Assembly: GCA_021799755.1 (NCBI GenBank)
Contig: JAJYZU010000083.1
Span: 1-5,362, forward strand
Origin: Thermoplasmata archaeon
GTDB taxonomy: Archaea > Thermoplasmatota > Thermoplasmata > Thermoplasmatales > Thermoplasmataceae
Direction of reading: 5' to 3'
DNA length: 5,362 nucleotides
Shown here: piece by piece, positions 1-5,162 of the stretch
Numbering within the stretch: the first letter of the stretch is position 1
Layout of the letters: each line of letters begins with the position of its first letter
Program-made: the position numbers and the translations under genes
Notes under the pieces: model-generated
The model's input: only the letters and a program-made list of their open reading frames with translations
Database searches by the model: none
What the model was told of the DNA's origin: nothing

Positions 1-287
1 AGAGACTGAAGGAAACAGGGCTGAAGCTTGAGAGCTTCACCTCAGATGACCCTGCATCATCATATCATGAATACGAACAGATGATTGTAATAGGCAGGAA
101 TGAGCACCTGAAGGATCGGTACATGGCAATCGTCGATCAGATGAAAGGTAAGCGATCGGTCTTCATCAGTACCGGCGTACCTGCAGACTTGGGTCTCTTT
201 CCAGATGGCGTAGGATACATCTCGACCTTCAGCACGAAGGTCGATGCAATAGCAGGAGCAGTATTCAGGGCGTTCGGCTATTTCTGA
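1..287 (+). CDS. GH3-family beta-N-acetylhexosaminidase (NagZ type), C-terminal end, 5' truncated by window edge
   Basis: The frame is open from the left edge (first full codon at base 3) to TGA at 285-287, giving 94 residues of a C-terminus. The order of elements matches the end of the C-terminal domain of two-domain GH3 beta-N-acetylhexosaminidases: a strand MIVIGRNEHL, a helix, KGKRSVFISTGVPADL (compare the family's 'PYDL' turn), FPDGVGYISTFST (compare 'vdAylatYs') and a final AVFRAFG (compare 'vLfG'). The family removes terminal beta-1,4-linked GlcNAc from muropeptides or chitooligosaccharides. The catalytic Asp and the His/Asp dyad lie in the N-terminal barrel outside the window, so activity cannot be checked, and beta-glucosidase-type GH3 is not formally excluded. 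The gene converges on the NamZ/epimerase/dipeptidase operon with only 4 bases between stop codons. In Bacillus subtilis a GH3 NagZ (ybbD) likewise neighbours namZ (ybbC), which supports the muropeptide role by context. Confidence 0.78.
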   Translation, partial: RLKETGLKLESFTSDDPASSYHEYEQMIVIGRNEHLKDRYMAIVDQMKGKRSVFISTGVPADLGLFPDGVGYISTFSTKVDAIAGAVFRAFGYF

Positions 288-301
288 TCTCTCAGAACGC
301 C
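269..301. terminator. Inverted repeats at convergent stop codons; possible bidirectional terminator
   Basis: The two convergent stop codons (285-287 on +, 294-292 on -) lie in a perfect inverted repeat, TTCTGA (282-287) / TCAGAA (292-297), with a 4-base loop. An overlapping, mutually exclusive 7-bp stem pairs GGCGTTC (269-275) with GAACGCC (295-301). Neither strand has a U-run after the stem, which archaeal termination normally uses, so a terminator role is only suggested by position. The repeat is partly coding on both strands and could be chance. Confidence 0.3.
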
Positions 302-1359
302 ATAATAGGGGTTGCTCCGATGCCGCCTTCCTTTGGAGGGTGGTTAATTCCCTTCACGAATGTTAGACCGCCTGAGACTCCAGGTTCCTTAAGGCTTGAA
401 AAACCATCAAGATCCGTATAAGCGAAATTCGGTTGTGCCAGTGCGACATGGAGACCTGCTGTATTTGCAAGCTTTGTCTCAACCATGCAGCCCATCATGC
501 ATGGCATCCTGAATACCTGGGCAGCTTTCACTATCTTAAGGGCATCAGTTATGCCGCCGCATTTCATCAGCTTTATGTTGACGTAGTCTGCAGCTTCCTC
601 GTAAACAACGTTGCTCAGATCCGCCAGGGTGAATACTGCTTCATCCGCCATAACTGGAATTGAAGAGTTGAGACGGACAAACTTCATTCCCTTGACGTCG
701 TCTCTGACAACAGGCTGCTCAAGGAACTCGATTCCGAACTTCTCTATCTTTCCTGAAAGGTCGACGGCTTTTTTGGGGCTGTAGGACTGGTTGAAATCGA
801 CGCAGATTGAATGTTCAGATCCAATTACCTCCCTGACCGCCTTGACCCTCTCATAGTCCTCATTTATTGACTTGCCCAGCTTTATCTTGAAGAATTCAAC
901 ACCGTCATCCAGGAGCTCTTTTGCCTGAACCTTCGCATGAGGAGCGTCCACCAGGTCGACAGTATATGATGTCTTCATGCTTGTTCTGTAACCACCAAGC
1001 AGTATGTAGAGAGGAAGATCGGCCTTCTTTCCAATTATGTCGTAAACTGCCATGTCCACCGCTGCTCTGCTAGCTTTAGAGCTTCTGGCAAGCGCTTTCA
1101 TCTTTTCGTTGAGTGCTTCCGTAGACAGTTCCATGCCCTTGAGTGCCTGGCTGAAAATGGAAAGCTCAGCCTCGACAGATCCCATTGTGTCTCCGGTGAT
1201 GAATGGGGTTGGGATTGCCTCGCCGTAACCAGATAGCCCATTGTCTGTTGTGACCTTGACGAAGTACCCTTCGTAAAAGTCTGTGGAACCAAGTGCAATC
1301 TTGAAAGGCTTCTTCATCTCTATGTTGATCTTCTTATACTCAAGACTCTTAATCTTCAT
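292..1359 (-). CDS. Dipeptide epimerase (L-Ala-D/L-Glu epimerase-like), enolase superfamily
   Basis: 355 residues, the usual length for the muconate-lactonizing subgroup of the enolase superfamily. The catalytic set is complete: K158-x-K160 (FKIKLGK; second Lys is one acid/base), metal ligands D188 (CVDFNQ), E214 (FLEQP) and D239 (MADEA), and the opposite acid/base K263 (VNIKLMK). A GCMVET loop at 290-295 and the D316-L-D318 pair (YTDLDG) follow. That C-terminal DxD, which holds the substrate amino group, marks dipeptide epimerases rather than muconate or succinylbenzoate enzymes. The reaction is 1,1-proton transfer at the second residue of a dipeptide, as in L-Ala-D-Glu to L-Ala-L-Glu from peptidoglycan. 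An oddity is that the position matching Arg24 of B. subtilis YkfB, which binds the Glu side chain, is Gly24 here (PFKIALG), so the preferred second residue may not be Glu. It is the last gene of the operon, 44 bases after namZ. The ATG start gives a full capping domain and has no clear Shine-Dalgarno site. Confidence 0.9.
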   Translation of the reverse strand: MKIKSLEYKKINIEMKKPFKIALGSTDFYEGYFVKVTTDNGLSGYGEAIPTPFITGDTMGSVEAELSIFSQALKGMELSTEALNEKMKALARSSKASRAAVDMAVYDIIGKKADLPLYILLGGYRTSMKTSYTVDLVDAPHAKVQAKELLDDGVEFFKIKLGKSINEDYERVKAVREVIGSEHSICVDFNQSYSPKKAVDLSGKIEKFGIEFLEQPVVRDDVKGMKFVRLNSSIPVMADEAVFTLADLSNVVYEEAADYVNIKLMKCGGITDALKIVKAAQVFRMPCMMGCMVETKLANTAGLHVALAQPNFAYTDLDGFSSLKEPGVSGGLTFVKGINHPPKEGGIGATPIMAF

Positions 1360-1375
1360 GACGCGTAATCCCTGG

Positions 1376-1386
1376 TAAATATTATT
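1376..1386 (-). promoter_or_regulatory. Weak TATA-like element before the epimerase gene
   Basis: On the - strand the short gap after namZ contains AATAATATTTA, centred about 22 bases upstream of the epimerase ATG, with no Shine-Dalgarno site between. That spacing would suit a leaderless internal promoter in an archaeon, but the gap is AT-rich and the 44-base spacing equally suits read-through from namZ. Confidence 0.3.
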
Positions 1387-1403
1387 AGCTATTGATCTTG
1401 TTC

Positions 1404-2498
1404 CTATTCGTAGAGCAGTAAAGCCTTCCTTACTTCGATGTAGTCCCTCGATGCGTCAATCCATGTTTCAGCTATTTCGCCTACGCCCATATCGTGTTCG
1501 AGGAATTTTTTCAGCTCATTGGATCCATACAGGATAGAAAGGTGCTTGAAATCAATGTTCTCCCGGTCAAGCGAGAATAGATGCTTCAGGATTCTTATTG
1601 CAAGAGTAGTGCTTCGAAATATCTTGCGATCCTCGATATGGATCGAAAAACCTTCCAGTTTTTGACCTGATAGCGGATCGAGGCTTGGAATGAACATTAT
1701 CTTTCGGAATATTGCGCCCAGTTGTTCCTTCAGATTGAGGGCCCATGCGCCGTTGTAACCGAACTGAGAGAATGGATAAGGCGTTCCTCGGCCAACGCTT
1801 ACTTTTGAGGATTCAACGAGAACCATTCCAACAAATACAAACAGCGCGTTTAACGTTGGAAGATTGAGTGAAGGCGGCACAAAATGTTTCAGATAAGCAT
1901 CATAATAATAGGATCTTTTGTACCCCGTCATGGTTGATATTTTGAGATCTGCGTTTATATCCCTGTTCAGGTACTGTGCCATTTCACCAATTGTCATCCC
2001 ATATCTCAGCGGAAAATCATCTATTCCGACGAACGATCTGAAACCAGGTTGCATCATCGGACCATCCACTATTGATCCTGAAAGAGGTGCGGGCCTGTCG
2101 CAAACTATCACCTGGGCGCCTGACTTTCCTGTGGCAGTTAGAAGGTGCTTTAATGATGATATATAGGTATACGGCCTTGCGCCTGCGTCCTGAATGTCAT
2201 ATATAACTGTCTCAACATCCTCCAGTTCAGCAGGATCTATCTGGTGCGACTTCTCAGTATAGATGGATTTGACTGGAATCCCTGCGTACGTTTCGTCCTG
2301 GACCATTTCTCCATTCTTAAGAGCGGCATAAATACCATGTTCAGGAGCAAATATCTTCCTAATATTCGCTCCCTTCTTCATCATTAGATCGATATTCTGA
2401 ATAAGGTCCTGAGTTACGCCAGATGCATTCGTTAATAAAGCTATAGGCTTGCTTGGCAGGTCAGGAAGCAATTTTTCTATGCCCAGTTTGAATTCCAT
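1404..2498 (-). CDS. namZ: Exo-beta-N-acetylmuramidase, NamZ type (GH171, formerly DUF1343)
   Basis: 364 residues carrying nearly all DUF1343/GH171 signature blocks in order: LLTNASGVT (21-29), IFAPEHG (49-55), VIYDIQDAGARPYTYISSL (98-116), VCDRPAPLSG (132-141), DGPMMQPGFRSFVG (145-158), LRYGMTIGEMA (164-174), VPPSLNLPTLNA (207-218) and VSVGRGTPYPF (233-243). Characterised members release MurNAc from the non-reducing end of muropeptides after NagZ has removed GlcNAc. The Glu of PEHG (E53) is the best candidate for a catalytic acid; I place this from the motif, not from a structure. Small departures from consensus are DRPAPLSG for DRPNPLGG and VESSKVS for the usual fEGTnvS. Bacterial NamZ often has a signal peptide, whereas this N-terminus (MEFKLGIEKLLPDLP) does not, implying a cytoplasmic enzyme. 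It sits between the dipeptidase and epimerase genes on the same strand. GH171 is mainly known from bacteria, so its presence here suggests transfer. Confidence 0.93.
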   Translation of the reverse strand: MEFKLGIEKLLPDLPSKPIALLTNASGVTQDLIQNIDLMMKKGANIRKIFAPEHGIYAALKNGEMVQDETYAGIPVKSIYTEKSHQIDPAELEDVETVIYDIQDAGARPYTYISSLKHLLTATGKSGAQVIVCDRPAPLSGSIVDGPMMQPGFRSFVGIDDFPLRYGMTIGEMAQYLNRDINADLKISTMTGYKRSYYYDAYLKHFVPPSLNLPTLNALFVFVGMVLVESSKVSVGRGTPYPFSQFGYNGAWALNLKEQLGAIFRKIMFIPSLDPLSGQKLEGFSIHIEDRKIFRSTTLAIRILKHLFSLDRENIDFKHLSILYGSNELKKFLEHDMGVGEIAETWIDASRDYIEVRKALLLYE

Positions 2499-2540
2499 AA
2501 TTAAGTATCGCAGGATACCTAAAATCTTTACCCGTTTAGT

Positions 2541-3473
2541 TTATCTCAAAACTGCCCTTATAACGCGCTCTGCGTTGGCATGAAGTAACTGATCGGGCTG
2601 CTTTACTGATTCTGCAAGCGTCCGGATATCAGAGAATGATGTGAATCCTTTGGTTCCGCCCCTCATGCCAAGAAAATCAGATCCAACGGCAACAATATCC
2701 CATCCGAAGTTTTCACCAAGATAATTGATGTTTTTTCTCATATCGTCTATAGTTGGTTCTGAAGACAACATTTCAGCGATTCCACTTATACCAACAATGC
2801 CATGAGTGGAATATATTGCCTGTAACATTGAATCATCAGCATTTCTTGCATGATCAAAGATCTTCCTGATGTTTGTATGCGTCATTATCACTGGATTCTT
2901 GGAATACTCGCATACGTCAAGAGTTGTCTGCCTGCTGGTATGAGCTGTGTCTACTATTATGCCTAGTTCATTACAAAGATCAACAAGTTCCTCACCAGCC
3001 CCGGTCAGGCCATAGTCTTTTTTTGAATAGCATGAAGCCGCATATTTGTTATCGTAATTCCATGTCAACCCGATGCATCTTATTCCAAGATCATAGAGGG
3101 AATATATGTCTGTAGGATCCGCAATAGTATCTGCCCCTTCAACAGATATTAAGAATTTAGGTATCTCTCCCTTGAGATCACCAGCTCTGGAGACAAAATC
3201 CACTGTCATTGTGCTGCGCAGAAAAGAATAGAAATTCGCCTGTTGAATGAGTGCAGAGTAATCTGGGATCCATGTAAATTCTGCTGGTTTCTGCTTCAGA
3301 TCAATGGGTGGTTTTGATTTTGCCCACACCCTTCTAAAAGGAAAAATAGCTGAAAAGATGAGAACATCCCCGTACTCCCTCAGCTTCGCTATAGACGATT
3401 GCGAAGTACCGGAAAAGACATTCTCTGTGGTTGAGGTTATGCCAAAGTCTTCGTGTAAGTCAATGATTCGCAT
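2541..3473 (-). CDS. Membrane-dipeptidase-family (M19, renal dipeptidase-like) zinc dipeptidase
   Basis: 310 residues, within the range of compact prokaryotic M19 peptidases. Expected metal and substrate residues are all visible: H7-x-D9 (DLHEDF) at the start of the barrel, bridging E112 (SVEGADT), H178 (DTAHTS), H199 (VIMTHTN), R210 in DHARNADD (compare family H-x-RN-x-x-D), and D266 (VGSDFLG). Family members hydrolyse a range of dipeptides, often tolerating a D-residue at the C-terminal position. In this operon the likely substrates are peptidoglycan-derived dipeptides before or after epimerisation, which is inference. Despite the family name there is no signal peptide or membrane segment, so it should be cytoplasmic. 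The ATG start places the HxD motif at residue 7, as expected for a protein that begins with the first barrel strand. It is the first gene of the operon, with namZ 42 bases downstream and a TATA box about 25 bases upstream. Confidence 0.9.
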   Translation of the reverse strand: MRIIDLHEDFGITSTTENVFSGTSQSSIAKLREYGDVLIFSAIFPFRRVWAKSKPPIDLKQKPAEFTWIPDYSALIQQANFYSFLRSTMTVDFVSRAGDLKGEIPKFLISVEGADTIADPTDIYSLYDLGIRCIGLTWNYDNKYAASCYSKKDYGLTGAGEELVDLCNELGIIVDTAHTSRQTTLDVCEYSKNPVIMTHTNIRKIFDHARNADDSMLQAIYSTHGIVGISGIAEMLSSEPTIDDMRKNINYLGENFGWDIVAVGSDFLGMRGGTKGFTSFSDIRTLAESVKQPDQLLHANAERVIRAVLR

Positions 3474-3492
3474 GATACAGTGATTCCAGACG

Positions 3493-3504
3493 TTTATAAT
3501 ATAA
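3493..3504 (-). promoter_or_regulatory. TATA-box promoter of the dipeptidase-namZ-epimerase operon
   Basis: The - strand reads TTATATTATAAA, centred about 25 bases upstream of the dipeptidase ATG, preceded by purine-rich AAGGAG that could act as a BRE. Nothing between box and ATG resembles a Shine-Dalgarno site. TATA-to-ATG spacing of 25-27 bases is the pattern of leaderless transcripts common in Thermoplasmatales, so transcription probably starts at or next to the ATG. Confidence 0.65.
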
Positions 3505-3592
3505 CTCCTTAATTTTCTGGTTTTTGCTTACTTTTAGGATTAGCATATAATTCCTGAATGTTTAAATAATGGACGGCTGGGAGGCATTCGTA

Positions 3593-3612
3593 GTGTCCAG
3601 AATTATGTGTAA
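3593..3612. repeat. Left terminal inverted repeat of the IS256 element
   Basis: GTGTCCAGAATTATGTGTAA matches the reverse complement of 4825-4844 at 17 of 20 positions, with no gaps. Similarity stops abruptly outside base 3593, which defines the tip to within a base or two. Confidence 0.8.
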
Positions 3613-3614
3613 TC

Positions 3615-4682
3615 TTAAGGATACCTTTCCCTGAACATGTCTGTGATCTCATCCTTGCATTTATAATATCCCTTTATGACTCTGTGTGACCACTTCTCAT
3701 TCAATTCTGCCACTCTGAGATATATTATCTTCATAGCTGCACTTTCAGTAGGCAGTGAATCAATTACCTTTATTCTTCTTCGAATCTCCTTGTTCATTCT
3801 TTCAATTATGTTGGAAGAATGCAGTGATCTCCTGATGCTCTCAGGATACTGGAAGTATGTGAACAGATATCCAAGCTTCCTTTCAAGATTGTATACAGGC
3901 CTTGGATATTTGGAGGACCATTTGTCCTTGAATCTATTGAATCTTTCAATTGCAGATTCCTTTGTGTCTGATAAGAATACTGCCTTAAGGTCACGATCTA
4001 TCTCGTTCTTATCTGATTCACGAACATCGGATTCAAAATTCCTGGATGCATGTATAGTGCATAACTGGAATTGAGCTCTTGGAAATATCTTCCTTATCTC
4101 CTCATCCAGTTTGGGTACACCATCCGCTATGAATAAAAGAGGTTCCATTATTCCACGGTTATAGAGATCCTGTATGATTGTGGAATATGTGTTATGTGTC
4201 TCCTTTGCAGATAAATAGAATCCAAGTATCTCATATTCGCCGGTTTCTTTTATTCCCATTGCGAATATGACAGGTTCTTTCTCAACTGTATCCCTTCTGA
4301 GAAAGAAGAATAATCCATCTAAGAATACAGCAATATATCTTTTTTCCAGAAGCCTGTCCTGGAATCTTTTAACCTCTTCAAGTGTTGCCTCAGTTATTGT
4401 CGATATTGTTGATTTCGAATATCGATTCTGGAATATTGTATGCATTATCTCAGCTGAATTTCTTGTTGATATGCCCTTGGAGTAAAGGGCCAGTATCAGT
4501 TCATCTATTCCGATCGATCTCGAATAAGGTTCAAACACTGCTGTCTGGAATGTTCCATTTCTGTCCCTCGGTACATTCAGATCTCTTATCTCACCCATCT
4601 TGGTCTTCATGGATCTGCTATAATATCGATTCTTCTGGCCATTATTTTCCATGAGGAATACATCCCTTTCTGTATTCATCAA
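3615..4682 (-). CDS. IS256 (mutator-type) DDE transposase, N-terminally interrupted form
   Basis: This continuous frame encodes 355 residues with the full IS256 catalytic core: D122 (FLDG), D187 (IADG) and E294 (IIERMNKEIRRR). D-D spacing is 65 and D-E spacing 107, as the family expects, and the conserved C208-x2-H211 (QLCTIHAS) precedes the insertion domain. The N-terminal conserved block MKTKMGEIRDLNVPRDRNG is at 25-43. The open frame begins at TTG (4682-4680) followed directly by ATG (4679). Upstream in the same frame are two stop codons, then an ATG with a strong Shine-Dalgarno site at 4748, so the ancestral protein would be about 377 residues. Translation could restart at the TTG/ATG pair, though the nearest purine tract (AAAGGAA, about 4702-4690) is rather far. 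The core is undamaged, so loss is recent or the shorter form still works. Role: cut-and-paste or copy-out transposition of the element. Confidence 0.85.
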   Translation of the reverse strand: MMNTERDVFLMENNGQKNRYYSRSMKTKMGEIRDLNVPRDRNGTFQTAVFEPYSRSIGIDELILALYSKGISTRNSAEIMHTIFQNRYSKSTISTITEATLEEVKRFQDRLLEKRYIAVFLDGLFFFLRRDTVEKEPVIFAMGIKETGEYEILGFYLSAKETHNTYSTIIQDLYNRGIMEPLLFIADGVPKLDEEIRKIFPRAQFQLCTIHASRNFESDVRESDKNEIDRDLKAVFLSDTKESAIERFNRFKDKWSSKYPRPVYNLERKLGYLFTYFQYPESIRRSLHSSNIIERMNKEIRRRIKVIDSLPTESAAMKIIYLRVAELNEKWSHRVIKGYYKCKDEITDMFRERYP

Positions 4683-4748
4683 ATTCTAAAGGAATTCCTT
4701 TACAGCTTTTCAAGCGACTTCCGATACAATTTTATCTATGTCTTCCAT
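4683..4748 (-). pseudogene. Interrupted N-terminal segment of the IS256 transposase (two in-frame stops)
   Basis: From ATG at 4748 the frame reads MEDIDKIVSEVA, TGA (4712-4710), KAVKEFL, TAG (4688-4686), NL, and continues in register into the long transposase frame (MNTERDVFL...). The stretch resembles the normal IS256 lead-in, where a helix of the kind 'KEFL-x-NLM-x-x-ER-x-x-FL' precedes the NRYYSRS motif, so the stops sit inside once-coding sequence. AAGGAGG lies 10 bases before this ATG, a strong initiation signal. Two different stop codons argue for decay rather than a single recoding event; amber or opal recoding is possible but unsupported. Confidence 0.6.
4687..4702. repeat. Perfect 16-base palindrome inside the transposase 5' region
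   Basis: TAAAGGAATTCCTTTA is its own reverse complement and lies just upstream of the TTG/ATG restart, overlapping the in-frame TAG. It may be a protein-binding dyad or a small hairpin, or may simply reflect codon content (VKEFL). Nothing else supports a function. Confidence 0.4.
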
Positions 4749-4756
4749 GTATGTTT

Positions 4757-4784
4757 TACCTCCTTGCTTGTCTTCAAGGAGGTA
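4757..4784 (-). promoter_or_regulatory. Hairpin sequestering the transposase Shine-Dalgarno site
   Basis: On the - strand TACCTCCTTG (4784-4775) pairs perfectly over 10 bases with CAAGGAGGTA (4766-4757), leaving an 8-base loop. The 3' arm contains AAGGAGG (4765-4759), the ribosome binding site placed 10 bases before the ATG at 4748. The 5' arm is an anti-Shine-Dalgarno sequence. When the hairpin forms, the site is hidden. Fold-back inhibition of transposase translation is known for some bacterial insertion sequences (IS10, IS50); applying it here is inference. Confidence 0.6.
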
Positions 4785-4800
4785 TCCTTTTTCTTTTCAT
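4774..4800 (-). CDS. Possible 8-codon leader mini-ORF (MKRKRIPP)
   Basis: ATG at 4800 is followed by seven codons and TGA (4776-4774). The TATA-like element at 4817-4827 is centred about 22 bases before this ATG, so the transcript could start at or near it and be translated leaderless. The stop codon falls in the 5' arm of the Shine-Dalgarno-sequestering hairpin. A ribosome finishing the peptide would therefore open that hairpin. The peptide is too short to judge by composition; its placement is the only evidence. Confidence 0.3.
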   Translation of the reverse strand: MKRKRIPP

Positions 4801-4816
4801 GAATTTTCTATTCATG
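4798..4816. repeat. 7-bp inverted repeat between TATA box and transposase leader
   Basis: CATGAAT (4798-4804) and ATTCATG (4810-4816) form a perfect inverted repeat with a 5-base spacer, directly downstream of the TATA-like box and spanning the expected transcription start. It could be an operator dyad that blocks the promoter or a 5' hairpin in transcripts entering from outside. No partner is identified. Confidence 0.4.
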
Positions 4817-4827
4817 GTTTATATTTA
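4817..4827 (-). promoter_or_regulatory. TATA-like promoter of the IS256 transposase
   Basis: The - strand reads TAAATATAAAC here, overlapping the inner edge of the right inverted repeat. Its centre is about 22 bases before the ATG of the mini-ORF and about 74 bases before the transposase ATG at 4748. It is the best TATA match between the repeat and the gene and lets the element carry its own promoter. Confidence 0.5.
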
Positions 4828-4844
4828 CACAGAAATCTGTACAC
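4825..4844. repeat. Right terminal inverted repeat of the IS256 element
   Basis: The reverse complement, GTGTACAGATTTCTGTGTAA, pairs with the left end at 3593-3612 with three mismatches in 20. The promoter for the transposase begins inside it. Confidence 0.8.
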
Positions 4845-5162
4845 AATCGCGCTATTCACATAAACAAAGAAGCTCCCAAACTATATCACGAGAATGGATA
4901 GAAAGCGAGTTCTGATTACATTCAATTGTGCACGCTTATCATGTCGAAGGGGAGCATATGCTCACCAGGATGTTTTATCTCTGGTTTTATCAAATAATCA
5001 GACACAAATGCAATCCTATCAACAATAGCTAAAATTCCTCATAGAGCGACAAAATATATGGAAAAATTTAAAAAAAATAAGATGAACATGTTGAAGGTCA
5101 AGATAAGTAAAATAATAAATAAAGGTGCGCCTGAGATGATTCCAGACGCAATCAATTTACAC
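4845..5162. other. Intergenic region without a convincing gene; possible decayed sequence
   Basis: Only short frames occur, none with a recognisable family, clear promoter and start together. They include a 44-codon + frame from ATG 4894 to 5028, and an antisense stretch open from 5038 to TGA 4924-4922 (38 codons, starting GILAIVDRIAF) that has no ATG at its head. A longer + frame starting at 5058 runs into the antisense of the surface-protein gene and is lysine/asparagine-rich from A tracts. A perfect 12-base palindrome, GAGCATATGCTC, is at 4952-4963, and two copies of GTTTTATC lie at 4972-4979 and 4984-4991. Being next to the insertion sequence, it may hold remnants of a lost gene. Confidence 0.5.
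5062..5123 (-). terminator. T-rich transcription terminators of the surface-protein gene
   Basis: Downstream of the TAG stop on the - strand there are two T-rich tracts. One lies at 5123-5101 (TTTATTTATTATTTTACTTA and on). A stronger one has eight Ts at 5077-5070 and five at 5066-5062. Archaeal RNA polymerase terminates at such oligo-T stretches without needing a hairpin, and no other gene uses this strand here. Confidence 0.5.

Larger units (their letters stand above)
3593..4844 (-). mobile_element. IS256-family insertion sequence
   Basis: A unit of about 1,252 bases bounded by imperfect inverted repeats (3593-3612 and 4825-4844) and filled by one DDE transposase gene, with the typical IS256 layout and near-typical length. 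The transposase stop lies 2 bases inside the left repeat. IS256 elements usually make 8-9 base target duplications. I compared the flanks (ending CATTCGTA on the left, starting AATCGCGC on the right) and found no matching direct repeat. The insertion may be old, rearranged, or made by recombination between copies. The element's gene reads toward the dipeptidase operon, and its left end is about 120 bases from that operon's first ATG. Confidence 0.88.

Noticed and set aside
433..663. 76-codon, Cys/His-rich + strand ORF resembling a small metal-binding protein
   Set aside because: It is the complement of the epimerase gene; the Cys and His codons arise opposite conserved GCMVE/AAQ codons of that gene.
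2505..2518. GTATC/GATAC 5-bp hairpin just upstream of namZ ATG
   Set aside because: Short stem with a 4-base loop in AT-rich spacer; expected by chance and has no supporting terminator or riboswitch structure.
3676..4074. 132-codon + strand ORF
   Set aside because: Antisense shadow of the transposase gene, whose catalytic motifs are on the - strand.
4952..4991. 12-base palindrome GAGCATATGCTC and two GTTTTATC repeats
   Set aside because: No regular spacing or further copies, so not a CRISPR or iteron array; left as description only.
4894..5028. 44-codon + strand ORF starting MDRKRVLITF with two Cys
   Set aside because: No well-placed TATA box or ribosome binding site, no family match by eye, and it overlaps another equally open frame on the opposite strand.
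4922..5038. 38-codon - strand open stretch (GILAIVDRIAF...) with protein-like composition
   Set aside because: No start codon at its head, bounded closely by stops, and no recognisable family; kept only as a possible remnant in the intergenic entry.
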